Below, in pieces: positions 14,599 to 22,511 of a DNA stretch of 37,721 bases. This stretch comes from Streptomyces sp. MMG1121 (GTDB lineage Bacteria > Actinomycetota > Actinomycetes > Streptomycetales > Streptomycetaceae), in NCBI RefSeq assembly GCF_001280015.1, contig NZ_LGDV01000224.1, positions 1 through 37,721 of the forward strand, written 5' to 3'. A model generated the notes under the pieces. It ran no database searches and had not been told where the DNA came from. It worked only from the letters and a program-made list of their open reading frames with translations. The first letter of the stretch is position 1, and every line of letters starts with the position of its first letter. Made by a program: the position numbers and the translations under genes.

Positions 14599-15213
14599 TC
14601 ACAGCCAGCCCTTCTCCCGGGCTATCCGCACCGCCTCCGCCCGGTTGCGTACCGCCAGCTTCTGGATGGCCGTGGAGAGGTAGTTGCGGACCGTGCCCTG
14701 GGACAGGTGCAGGGCCTTGGCCAGCTCGGCGTTGGTGGAGCCGTCGGCCGCCGCGCGCAGCACCTCGCGTTCGCGCTCGGTGAGGGGGTTGGCACCCTCC
14801 GCGAGCGCGGCGGCGGCGAGGGTGGGGTCGATGACCCGCTCGCCGGACAGCACCTTGCGGATGGCCTCGGCGAGCTGGGCGGCCGGGGCGTCCTTGACGA
14901 GGAAGGCGTCGGCGCCCGCCTCCATGGCGCTGCGCAGATAGCCAGGGCGGCCGAAGGTCGTCAGGACGACCAGCTTGACCCGCGGGAACGCGCGGTGCAC
15001 CTGGGCCGCCGCCTCGATGCCGGTGCAGCCGGGCATCTCGATGTCGAGCAGGGCCACGTCCACGCCGTGCGCGCCGACGGCGGCCAGCACCTGGTCCCCG
15101 CGCGCGACCTGGGCGACGACCTCGATGTCGTCCTCCAGGCCCAGCAGCGCGGCCAGCGCCTCGCGGACCATGGACTGGTCCTCGGCCAGCAGGACCTTGA
15201 TCGTGCTCGTCAT
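14599..15213 (-). CDS. NarL/DesR-type response regulator
   Basis: A 204-residue regulator. The receiver domain (1-~120) has acidic Glu11/Asp12, phosphoacceptor Asp57 (ALLDIEMPG), the switch Thr in LVVLTTFG and Lys in FLVKDAP. A LuxR-type helix-turn-helix follows (~140-200: LTEREREVLRAAADGSTNAELAKAL, LSQGTVRNYLSTAIQKL). It is the last gene of a four-gene operon in which each gene overlaps the next; its ATG lies in the ATGA at the end of the histidine kinase gene. By analogy with DesKR- and LnrJK-like systems it should activate the linked ABC exporter genes when the kinase senses membrane damage or a drug; the actual signal is unknown. Confidence 0.93.
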   Translation of the reverse strand: MTSTIKVLLAEDQSMVREALAALLGLEDDIEVVAQVARGDQVLAAVGAHGVDVALLDIEMPGCTGIEAAAQVHRAFPRVKLVVLTTFGRPGYLRSAMEAGADAFLVKDAPAAQLAEAIRKVLSGERVIDPTLAAAALAEGANPLTEREREVLRAAADGSTNAELAKALHLSQGTVRNYLSTAIQKLAVRNRAEAVRIAREKGWL

Positions 15214-16412
15214 GCCCCGGATCCTACGTCCCCCGTCGGGGCCGTGGGCACGCGGGCGACGAGCCGGAATCCGTGCTTGACCCGGCCCGCCTCCAGGCTG
15301 CCGCCGGCCTTCTCCAGCCGCTCCGTGAGGCCGGTCAGACCGTTGCCCGGGACACTGCCGGCGCCGCCGGATCCGTTGTCCTCGACGCAGAGTTCGAGGA
15401 CCGGACCGTCGAGGGTCTGGCGGTGGGTGAGCTGGACGAGACAGCGGTCGGCGCCGCTGTGCCGGACCACGTTGGTGACCGCCTCGCGCAGCGCCCAGGC
15501 GAGCACGGACTCGGCCTCCTCGGGGACTGCGGCGAGGTCGGGTTCGGCGGGCACCTCGGCGGCGACGCCGGCGGCGGCCAGGGCGACCTCGGTGCCGGCG
15601 AGTTCGGCGGCGAGCCGGGGACGCCGGTAGCCGGTGACGGCCTCCCGCACGTCGACCAGCGCCTGCCGGCTGACCTGCTCGATGTCGGCGACCTGCTGCG
15701 CCGCCTTGTCGGGGTGGTCGGGCAGCATCCGGCCGGCCAGCTCGCTCTTCAGCGTGATCAGGGAGAGGGAGTGGCCGAGCAGGTCGTGCAGGTCGCGGGC
15801 GAGGCGCAGGCGCTCCTCGTTGGCGGCGAGATGGGCGACGGTGGCCCGCGCCTTGCGCAACTCGACGGTCGTACGCACCAGTTGGCCCACGCCGACCATC
15901 GCGAACCCGATGAGCAGGACGAGCAGCAGGGTGTTGTCCCACTCCGACACGCCGTTGTGGCGTTCGACGAGATACATCACCACGGCCGTGGCCGGGATCG
16001 CCCAGTACGCGGCCCGCAGCGGCAGGGTCGCCCCGCAGGCCACCGAGACGTAGACGAAGAGCCCGAGCCAGGCGTTGCCGAGGGTGTAGTTCAGCAGCGG
16101 GGCGAGGACGACCATGACCGCGAGCCGCGAGAGGACGCCCTGCGGGGTGAAGGGCCGGCCCATGTTCCGGAAGACGAGCGTCAGGTAGGCGACGACGAAG
16201 GCGGTGAGCCCGAGCGCGCCGGCCACGATGGCGCCCGTGGTGTGCCGGCCCGAGGTCAGGTCGTGGATCGGCGAGCTGAGGAAGACCAGCCAGACGCCGA
16301 TCCACAGCGCCTTGACCATCAGCTCGCGCCGGTTGCCGGTCCCCTGGCCGATCCGCACCTGCGTCTCCGGCCGCTTCTCGCGGGCCTGTGGGTCTTCCGT
16401 CATCGTGCTCAC
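15210..16412 (-). CDS. sensor histidine kinase, HisKA_3 (DesK/NarX-like)
   Basis: A 400-residue membrane kinase. It has five to six membrane helices between about 33 and 178 with only short loops outside, so the sensing part is probably within the membrane, as in DesK. The dimerisation domain holds the phosphoacceptor His209 in LARDLHDLLGHSLSLI. The ATPase domain has the N box LREAVTNVVRHSGA, VEDNGSGG and the GNGLTGLTERLEKAGG G box. The start is a GTG at 16410-16412 that overlaps the permease stop (GTGA); an ATG three codons on is the other choice. Coupled downstream to the response regulator. Confidence 0.93.
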   Translation of the reverse strand: MSTMTEDPQAREKRPETQVRIGQGTGNRRELMVKALWIGVWLVFLSSPIHDLTSGRHTTGAIVAGALGLTAFVVAYLTLVFRNMGRPFTPQGVLSRLAVMVVLAPLLNYTLGNAWLGLFVYVSVACGATLPLRAAYWAIPATAVVMYLVERHNGVSEWDNTLLLVLLIGFAMVGVGQLVRTTVELRKARATVAHLAANEERLRLARDLHDLLGHSLSLITLKSELAGRMLPDHPDKAAQQVADIEQVSRQALVDVREAVTGYRRPRLAAELAGTEVALAAAGVAAEVPAEPDLAAVPEEAESVLAWALREAVTNVVRHSGADRCLVQLTHRQTLDGPVLELCVEDNGSGGAGSVPGNGLTGLTERLEKAGGSLEAGRVKHGFRLVARVPTAPTGDVGSGA

Positions 16413-17146
16413 GCCTTCAGCGTGTCCTTCCGGTACAGCCAGGCCGCGCCGCCCGCGAACAGGACGAAGTAGACGGCGAGGATGGCTACGTCCGTCGCGT
16501 GCGGGGCCTGGCTCTGCTCGATCGCCCGCCCGAGAGCAGCGTACGCGTGCGTGGGCAGCCACTTCGCGATGTCCTGGAGGATCTTCGGGAAGGTCGTGGT
16601 CGGCATCCACAGTCCGCCGAGGATCGACAGACCGAAGTAGATGATCATCGTGATGGGGCGGACCGCGTCACCGGAGGCGACATAGCCGATGGCGACGCCG
16701 AGCGCGGCGAAGACCAGGCTGCCGGCCCAGATGATCCCGGTGAGGGCGAGCCACTGCCAGGCGTCCAGGCGTACGTGCTTGATCACGGCGGCGGCCGCGA
16801 AGACCACGACGATCGACGGCAGGCTCACCACGGCGGCGCTGGCGGTCTTGGCGAAGACGTAGCCGCGCCCGGGCAGCGGGGTCAGCCGCAGCTGCCGTAC
16901 CCAGCCGCTCTCGCGCTCCTTGGCGATGCGCTCGCTGTTGCCCATCAGCACGGCGGTCAGGGCGCCGAAGGAGGCCATGGAGACCATCATGTAGGTCGCC
17001 AGGGTCAGGCCCGTGCCGTCGACCTTGTCGTCCTTGGCGTTGCCCGCGATGATCAGGAAGAGGATCGCCGGGTAGAGCACCGAGAAGAACAGGAACTTCT
17101 TGTTGCGGAATGCGCGCGCCAGCTCGAGCTTGATCAGGGCGTTCAT
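16409..17146 (-). CDS. ABC-2 type exporter permease
   Basis: A 245-residue permease of the ABC-2 family with six membrane helices (the first near residues 20-35, then MVSMASFGALTAVL, SLPSIVVVFAAAAVI, WLALTGIIWAGSLVFAALGVAIG, PITMIIYFGLSILGGLWMP and a final helix near 222-238). RIAKERESGWVRQLRLTPLP is the cytoplasmic loop typical of DrrB/LnrM-like exporters. It is encoded between and overlapping (ATGA, GTGA) the ATPase and kinase genes. Likely exports a drug, lipid or hydrophobic metabolite; substrate not deducible. Confidence 0.92.
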   Translation of the reverse strand: MNALIKLELARAFRNKKFLFFSVLYPAILFLIIAGNAKDDKVDGTGLTLATYMMVSMASFGALTAVLMGNSERIAKERESGWVRQLRLTPLPGRGYVFAKTASAAVVSLPSIVVVFAAAAVIKHVRLDAWQWLALTGIIWAGSLVFAALGVAIGYVASGDAVRPITMIIYFGLSILGGLWMPTTTFPKILQDIAKWLPTHAYAALGRAIEQSQAPHATDVAILAVYFVLFAGGAAWLYRKDTLKA

Positions 17147-18069
17147 GACTGCTTGGCCTCCTCGGCCTCCGTGATGGCGACGAAGGCCTGCTCCAGACCG
17201 AGGCCGGCGACTTCGAGGTTGCGGGGGAAGACGCCGAGGCCGTACAGGGCGTGGACGGTGGCGTCGGCGTCGGACGACTGTATGCGGACGGTCTGCCCGG
17301 ACACGTCGATCGAGGTCAGGAAGGGAAGGGCGCGCAGGGCGGCCTCGTCCGTGGCGCCCTCGAGGTCGAAGGCGATCCGGCGGGCGCCCGCCTTGGCCTT
17401 GATCTCGGCGGCGGTGCCGTCGGCGAGGAGCCGGCCGCGGTGCAGCACGAGGACCCGGTCGGCGATGGCGTCGGCCTCTTCGAGGTAGTGGGTGGCGAAG
17501 AGGACCGTACGGCCCTGGTCGGCCTGTTCCCGCATGGTGGCCCAGAAGGCCTGGCGGGCGGAGACGTCCATGCCGGTGGTCGGCTCGTCCAGGATGATCA
17601 GGTCGCTGTCGCCGGCGGTGGCGAGGGCGAACCGGACGCGCTGGGCCTGGCCGCCGGAGAGCTTGTTGACCTTGCGGTCGGCGATCTGCGCGATGCCCGC
17701 GCGGGCCATCACGTCGGCGGCCTTGTACGGCTTCGGGTGCAGGGAGCAGGCGAGCTTCACCAGCTCGGCGACGGTGACCTCGTCCATCAGGCCGCCGCTC
17801 TGCAGCATGGCGCCGACGCGTCCGGCGACGATGGCCTCGCGCGGGCTGGTGCCGAAGACGTTCACGGTGCCGCTGTCGGCGTTCTTCAGACCCAGGAGCA
17901 GATCGAGAGTGGTGGACTTGCCGGCCCCGTTCGGGCCGAGGAGGGCGACGGTCTCGCCGGGGTACAGCGTCAGCGAGAGTCCGTCCACGGCCCGCACACT
18001 GCCATATGTCTTGGTCACCTGGTCGAAGCCGACCACCGGGGTGGTGGCCGGTGCCGCAGTCGTTGTCAT
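17143..18069 (-). CDS. ABC exporter ATPase (DrrA/LnrL-like)
   Basis: A 308-residue ATPase. Walker A GPNGAGKS at 45-52, Q loop in GAMLQSGGLMDEVT, signature LSGGQAQR, Walker B LIILDEPTTGMD and the switch His in FATHYLEEAD. The ~80-residue C-terminal extension is typical of drug-exporter ATPases of the DrrA class. First gene of the ATPase-permease-kinase-regulator operon; the ATG at 18067-18069 has GGGGG immediately upstream. A promoter must lie in the 142-bp gap to the next gene on the left strand, which also holds that gene's terminator. Confidence 0.94.
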   Translation of the reverse strand: MTTTAAPATTPVVGFDQVTKTYGSVRAVDGLSLTLYPGETVALLGPNGAGKSTTLDLLLGLKNADSGTVNVFGTSPREAIVAGRVGAMLQSGGLMDEVTVAELVKLACSLHPKPYKAADVMARAGIAQIADRKVNKLSGGQAQRVRFALATAGDSDLIILDEPTTGMDVSARQAFWATMREQADQGRTVLFATHYLEEADAIADRVLVLHRGRLLADGTAAEIKAKAGARRIAFDLEGATDEAALRALPFLTSIDVSGQTVRIQSSDADATVHALYGLGVFPRNLEVAGLGLEQAFVAITEAEEAKQS

Positions 18070-18168
18070 ACCCCCATGCTCGCCGAGCGGGCCGTCCGCG
18101 CGGCAGTGTCGGCGGTCCTGACAGGCGGATGACAGATGTCATGCGGATCGGGTGACGGGCACGGCGAA

Positions 18169-18197
18169 GGGGGCGCCCGGTGTCGCCGGGCGCCCCC
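18169..18197 (-). terminator. terminator after the long Gly-rich protein gene
   Basis: A 12-bp perfect stem GGGGGCGCCCGG / CCGGGCGCCCCC (18169-18180 with 18186-18197) and a 5-nt loop TGTCG. It is 14 bp past the stop at 18212 and before the exporter operon, insulating the two same-strand units. Confidence 0.8.
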
Positions 18198-18211
18198 TGT
18201 GTGCCGCTGGA

Positions 18212-20725
18212 CTAAGTGGGGTTGGTCGAGATGACCGCGACCCGGTTGGTCTTGCTCATCAGGGCCTGTCGCAGGGCCTGGTAGACGTCCTCGGGCGTGA
18301 CGGGCGTCTTCTTGCCGTTGCCACGGGTGATGAGCACGCCGTTGAATGCCCCGCCGTACAGCTGCTTCAGGGCGACCAGGTCGGGCTTGTCGACCAGCTT
18401 GCCGTTGACGGCCGTCACCCGGAGGAACTTCCACAGCGAGTTCTGCGGGCTCATCGGGACCGCGTGCGCGGCGTCCGTCATCACGGTCACCTTGCCCGAC
18501 ATCGCCGGCTCGGCGAACTCCTTCATCTCCCGGTCGACCTCGGCGTTCGACACCGTCGGCTGCTGCGTGGTCGTCGGCAGGGAGACCGGGGTCGCGGTGT
18601 CCGTCTCCACGAGGGTGCGGTAGGCCTGTTCGACCGCCTGGGTCGACTGGGCCGCATCGATGCCCTTGCCCGCCTTGCCGTAGACGGCGACGGCCTTGCC
18701 GGCCTTGAACGTGATGGTGCCGTCGGTCAGCGAGCCTGAGCCGCCGCCCGCCGTCTGCAGGGCGGCCTGGAGCTTCTCCTCGTCCACCGGCATCTCGGGC
18801 GCGATCACGCGGTTCTGGCCGAAGAGCGAGCCGATGACGTGGACCGGGTTGTAGTCGCTGGTCGCGGCCTTGCTCACGGTGTCCTGGATATCGAACTGGA
18901 GCCCCGCGTTCTCCGGGGTGAGGGTCACCGTCCGGCCGCTCACGGTGAGCTTCAGCGGCTTGTTCACCCGGCTGCCGAAGGCGTCGTCGAGCTTCTTGAC
19001 GGCGTCGTCGCGGGTGCCGCCGCCGATGTCGACGCCGAGCACGGTGGTGCCCTTGGGCACGTCGGTGTGGTTCATCAGCAGTCCGGCGCCGTAGGCACCG
19101 GCCCCGATGACGAACACGCCCACGCCCAGCAGCACCAGCTTGCTGCGGCCCTTCTTCTTCGGCCTGGCCCCCGACTTGGGCGCGGCGGCCGGCTCCGGCT
19201 TGGGCGCCGACTGCGCGGCCGGGCCGCCGTTCGAGGTGCGGGGGCCGCCGAACGGGGAGCCGCCGGTGCCCGGGACGACCGGGATGCCGCTGGTGACGGT
19301 GTGCCCGGAGACGTTGTCGGGGCGGTAGCCGGGCGTGTCCGGTCCGGGGGCCGGCTTCTGCGGGGTGAGGATCGCGGTGTCGTCGCTGAGCCCGCCGCCG
19401 GGACCGAGCCCGGTGGGGCCGGCCGGGCCGCCGAGGGGGGCGCCGGGCGCCGCCGGACCCTCCAGGTCGGCGAGGTCGGCGAGGGCGCTGCGCGGGGCCG
19501 CGCCCTGGCCGCCGGGCGCGCCGGGGGCGTTGAAGCCGCCGGCCGGACCACCGAAGGGGTCCCCGGCGTCGAGACGGGGGCCGCCGGCCGACGGGAGGAG
19601 GGTGCTGTCGCCGGTGACGGGACCGCTGGTAGGACCGGCCGGACCGCCCGGACCGCTGTGGCCGTGGGGCCCGTTGAAGCCGCTCGCGCCACCGTGTCCG
19701 TTGGCACCGCTCGCGCCCGTGCCGAAGCCGTCGTGGCCCCCCGCGCCCGCGCCGTAGCCGTTCTGCCCGCCCGCGCCGGTCGAGCCCGGGGCGGCGTAGC
19801 CGCCCTGGCCGTTCGAACCGTTCGGGCCGTTCGGGCCGGCGAAGCCGTCCTGGCCGCCGTTCTCCGAGAAGTACGGCAGCTCGTCACGGCGCGGTTCGGC
19901 GCCGGGGCGGGAGCCGGGCCCCAGCGGGCCCGCGTTCAGGGCCTCGGTCACGTCGAAGGAGCCGGTGCCGCCGCCGTGCCCGGGGGCGACGGGGCCGCCG
20001 GTGGCACCGGGCAGGCCCCTGCCGTTGGTGGTGCCGGGACGGGAGCCGCCCGGGACGCTCATGGAGCCGACCACACCGCCGGGACGGCCGCCGCCGGGGC
20101 GTGCGCCGGTGGTACCGGTGGTACCGGTGGATCCGGATGCTCCCGGACCACCCGGACGGGCGCCCGGCGCCGCCGTGGCGCCGCCGGAACCGCCCTGGAT
20201 TCCGGCCCCGTTCGTACCGCCGCCGCCCGGACCGCCCTTGGGGGCGCCGGATTTGCGGGGCGCGAACCAGTCGCTGGTCTTCTCCTCGGCCTGGCCCGTG
20301 GGATCGGCGGGCGCCTCGGTGGCGGCGCCGGCCGTCCGCTCGGGCGCGGGCCGCGGCTCGGCGGCGGGCGCCTCTTCGCCGGTGCCGACGGTGACGCCGG
20401 CGCCGTCGGTGTCACCGACGGGCTTGCGCACGACGACCGGCGGGATGGGCCGGGATCCGGGGATGTTGATCCGGATCCGGGTCGTCAGCGTGGTCTCTGT
20501 CTTCTTCTCCTCCGGCTGCGTGCCCGAACGGCCCGCGTCCGTACCGACGTCGGTAGCCATGGGGGTCCCGTACGGCGGCGTGCCGGAGGGGTATGCGGCT
20601 CCGCCGCGCCCGTCGGGCCCGGAGGACGGAGTGTCAGTTTCACGACTCAAGGCAGGTTCTCCCAGTTGGCTCCACCGCCCGTTTCGACCTGACTGCTCGG
20701 GCGGCTCGGCGGCGCGCACCACCAT
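18212..20725 (-). CDS. long Gly/Pro-rich membrane protein with YoaR-like extracellular domain
   Basis: An 837-residue protein. Residues 1 to ~525 are low-complexity and probably disordered inside the cell: charged first, then a Gly/Pro/Asn tract with collagen-like runs (GPNGPNGSNGQGGYAAPGST). A basic stop (ARPKKKGRSK) and one membrane helix (about 528-550, LVLLGVGVFVIGAGAYGAGL) follow. The ~280 residues outside begin GTTVLGVDIGGGTRDDAVKK and contain a putative peptidoglycan-binding domain of the YoaR/PG_binding_4 type (LTVSGRTVTLTPENAGLQFD, PVDEEKLQAAL). The VanW domain often found after it is missing; the end is a small unassigned region (YGGAFNGVLITRGNGKK). Start: ATG 20725 after GAGGTGG; a TTG at 20650 after GGGAGA is a real alternative and would remove 25 residues. 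Likely cell-wall related. Confidence 0.75.
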   Translation of the reverse strand: MVVRAAEPPEQSGRNGRWSQLGEPALSRETDTPSSGPDGRGGAAYPSGTPPYGTPMATDVGTDAGRSGTQPEEKKTETTLTTRIRINIPGSRPIPPVVVRKPVGDTDGAGVTVGTGEEAPAAEPRPAPERTAGAATEAPADPTGQAEEKTSDWFAPRKSGAPKGGPGGGGTNGAGIQGGSGGATAAPGARPGGPGASGSTGTTGTTGARPGGGRPGGVVGSMSVPGGSRPGTTNGRGLPGATGGPVAPGHGGGTGSFDVTEALNAGPLGPGSRPGAEPRRDELPYFSENGGQDGFAGPNGPNGSNGQGGYAAPGSTGAGGQNGYGAGAGGHDGFGTGASGANGHGGASGFNGPHGHSGPGGPAGPTSGPVTGDSTLLPSAGGPRLDAGDPFGGPAGGFNAPGAPGGQGAAPRSALADLADLEGPAAPGAPLGGPAGPTGLGPGGGLSDDTAILTPQKPAPGPDTPGYRPDNVSGHTVTSGIPVVPGTGGSPFGGPRTSNGGPAAQSAPKPEPAAAPKSGARPKKKGRSKLVLLGVGVFVIGAGAYGAGLLMNHTDVPKGTTVLGVDIGGGTRDDAVKKLDDAFGSRVNKPLKLTVSGRTVTLTPENAGLQFDIQDTVSKAATSDYNPVHVIGSLFGQNRVIAPEMPVDEEKLQAALQTAGGGSGSLTDGTITFKAGKAVAVYGKAGKGIDAAQSTQAVEQAYRTLVETDTATPVSLPTTTQQPTVSNAEVDREMKEFAEPAMSGKVTVMTDAAHAVPMSPQNSLWKFLRVTAVNGKLVDKPDLVALKQLYGGAFNGVLITRGNGKKTPVTPEDVYQALRQALMSKTNRVAVISTNPT

Positions 20726-20809
20726 ACTGGCCACCTCTGGCGCTTATCCCATGACCGCTGAGGAAACCCACACCGGACTCGCACGTGTGCCGCACGGAGA
20801 AGTGGTACG

Positions 20810-21226
20810 TCATTTGCCAAGTCGGGCGGGAGCGCCGCCGGGATGCCGTCCCGGGCCAAGGGTGGCACAGATCACAGCCAGCACCATGCCGCCCAGCAGG
20901 AAGAGATAGGAGCCGCCTCCGGCGCTGAACAGGAAGTCCCCTTCGGGGCGCGAGGTGGTGAGCAGGACGACGGCGATGATCCAGCCGGCCACGGGTGCCA
21001 CGGCCCCGCCCCGGCCGCCGGTGGCGTACGACCCGCCGAGGAAGAGCCCGGCCGCGCCCACGAGCGCGAGGAGCAGCCCGCCGGGGAACCAGGCGGCCTG
21101 CACCAGGGTCCCGGCGAAGCCGACGAGCGCGCCGAGCAGGAAGAGCCCGGCATGGGCGGCCACCCGTCCGGCCGAGGGCCGTTGCAGGGGCTGGGCCAGC
21201 AGCGAGCCCGGTCCGTTGTCGCTCAT
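20810..21226 (-). CDS. DUF6113-like four-helix membrane protein
   Basis: A 138-residue integral membrane protein. A ~22-residue start is followed by about four hydrophobic helices ([71 protein letters not shown]) and a short basic tail. Its ATG lies in the ATGA that ends mshB, so it is made together with MshB. The family is found across Streptomyces next to mshB and has no known function. No signature motif or cysteine pair suggests an enzymatic role. Confidence 0.82.
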   Translation of the reverse strand: MSDNGPGSLLAQPLQRPSAGRVAAHAGLFLLGALVGFAGTLVQAAWFPGGLLLALVGAAGLFLGGSYATGGRGGAVAPVAGWIIAVVLLTTSRPEGDFLFSAGGGSYLFLLGGMVLAVICATLGPGRHPGGAPARLGK

Positions 21227-22083
21227 GACGTCTCCTCGATGCCGAGGCCGGCGAACAGGTCGCTCTCCCCGGGCTCGGCCGTACCGCGCACCAGCTCGTA
21301 GTACTCGGTGGTGAACAGCGGCTGGGCCAGGTCGTTGGAGAGCGCGAAGTACGGCTCGGCCACGACGATCTGGGTGGCGTGGGCGCGCATCGCGTCGGCC
21401 TTGGCGCCGGCGTGGGCGGAGCCGTCGACGCGGGTGGTGATCCGCGCGTCGTCCACCACGCCCGGCACGTCGGCCACGGACGCGCTCTTGTCGAACGGCA
21501 GTGCGGGCAGCGCGTCCTGGAGGCGCTCGAAGGCGGCCTCGACGACGGAGCGCGGGACGCGGTTCCAGTAGACCTTGGCGATCCGGTGGCCGCGCTCGGC
21601 GGCGAGGTCGACGGCGCGCATCGCGACGCGGTGGGCCTGGATGTGGTCCGGGTGGCCGTAGCCGCCCTGGTCGTCGTAGGCGACGAGGACCTGCGGGCGA
21701 ACCTCCAGGATCACCTCGGCGAGGTGGCCGGCGGCCTCGTCGACGTCGGCCTGCCAGAAACAGCCGGGGTCGTCGTTGTCGGGAATGCCCATCATTCCGG
21801 AGTCGCCGTAGCGGCCCGCGCCGCCGAGCAGCCGGGCGTCGCTCACGCCCAGCGCGCGCACGGCGTCGGCCAGCTCGCCGCGTCGGTGCGTGCCCAGCGC
21901 GGCACCGGTCAGGTGCCGCAGGTGCGCCGGGATGACCTCGCCGCGCTCGCCGAGGGTGCAGGTGACCAGGGTCACATGGGCGCCTTCGGCCGCATACCTG
22001 GCCATGGTCGCGCCGTTGTTGATCGACTCGTCGTCCGGGTGCGCGTGCACCAGCAGAAGACGACGGGCGGGCAGTTCCGTCAT
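21223..22083 (-). CDS. mshB: GlcNAc-Ins deacetylase of mycothiol biosynthesis
   Basis: A 286-residue zinc deacetylase of the LmbE/PIG-L fold that removes acetate from GlcNAc-inositol, second step of mycothiol synthesis. Motifs: [13 protein letters not shown] with zinc ligands His15 and Asp18 and base Asp17; the third ligand His is in [29 protein letters not shown] and the C-terminal [17 protein letters not shown] also match MshB. The start is ATG 22083 with AGGGTGG upstream; a GTG at 22092 is an alternative. Its stop overlaps the next gene by 4 bp. Its presence is by itself a marker for an actinomycete. Confidence 0.93.
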   Translation of the reverse strand: MTELPARRLLLVHAHPDDESINNGATMARYAAEGAHVTLVTCTLGERGEVIPAHLRHLTGAALGTHRRGELADAVRALGVSDARLLGGAGRYGDSGMMGIPDNDDPGCFWQADVDEAAGHLAEVILEVRPQVLVAYDDQGGYGHPDHIQAHRVAMRAVDLAAERGHRIAKVYWNRVPRSVVEAAFERLQDALPALPFDKSASVADVPGVVDDARITTRVDGSAHAGAKADAMRAHATQIVVAEPYFALSNDLAQPLFTTEYYELVRGTAEPGESDLFAGLGIEETS

Positions 22084-22152
22084 GGGAACCACCCTACGAG
22101 GTCACCGCCCGGGGTTCCCGGTGGCGCCCGGGGTCCGCGATGGCGGCCGCCG

Positions 22153-22347
22153 TCAGAACTTGATGCTGCCGATCATGCTGGCGACGTTCGTCGTCAGCTG
22201 ACTGATCGTGGGCGCGATGGTCGAGGAGGCGAGATAGAAGCCGAGCAGGATGCAGACGACGGCGTGGCCGCCCTTCAGTCCTGACTTCCTGATCAGCAGG
22301 AAGACGATGATCGCCAGCAGCACCACCGCCGAAATCGAGAGTGCCAC
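22153..22347 (-). CDS. 64-residue membrane protein
   Basis: A small protein with two hydrophobic helices: LSISAVVLLAIIVFLLI, then after the basic RKSGLKGGH a second one, AVVCILLGFYLASSTIAPTI, and a polar end SQLTTNVASMIGSIKF. The GTG start at 22345-22347 follows a near-perfect GGAGGTGA at 8-nt spacing, strong evidence that it is translated. Similar small proteins are common in Streptomyces, including copies on plasmids and integrated elements, but no role is known. It lies between mshB (same strand, 69 bp further on) and the divergent dipeptidyl peptidase gene. Confidence 0.85.
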   Translation of the reverse strand: MALSISAVVLLAIIVFLLIRKSGLKGGHAVVCILLGFYLASSTIAPTISQLTTNVASMIGSIKF

Positions 22348-22499
22348 GGCGGCTCACCTCCAAAAGTCGCCAGATCCGGATCAGTTGACCAAGTCCACGC
22401 AGACGCCAGCGGGTTCATACCCACACAGCGGTAGTGATCATAACTATCCGTACTCGCGCATCGCTCGGCGCACGGCCGCACAAGGGGGCGCATGGCCAA

Positions 22500-22505
22500 T
22501 ATGGT
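22500..22505 (+). promoter_or_regulatory. -10 element for a leaderless peptidase transcript (candidate)
   Basis: TATGGT ends 6 bp before the ATG at 22512, so the transcript would begin at the A of the start codon. The only purine run before the ATG (AGGG) is too close for a normal ribosome-binding site. The -35 region is weak. Confidence 0.4.
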
Positions 22506-22511
22506 CAGGGT

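Noticed and set aside
18839..20692. 617-codon plus-strand open frame
   Set aside because: Mirror of the Gly/Pro-rich protein gene; only simple-sequence Gly/Ala/Arg composition.
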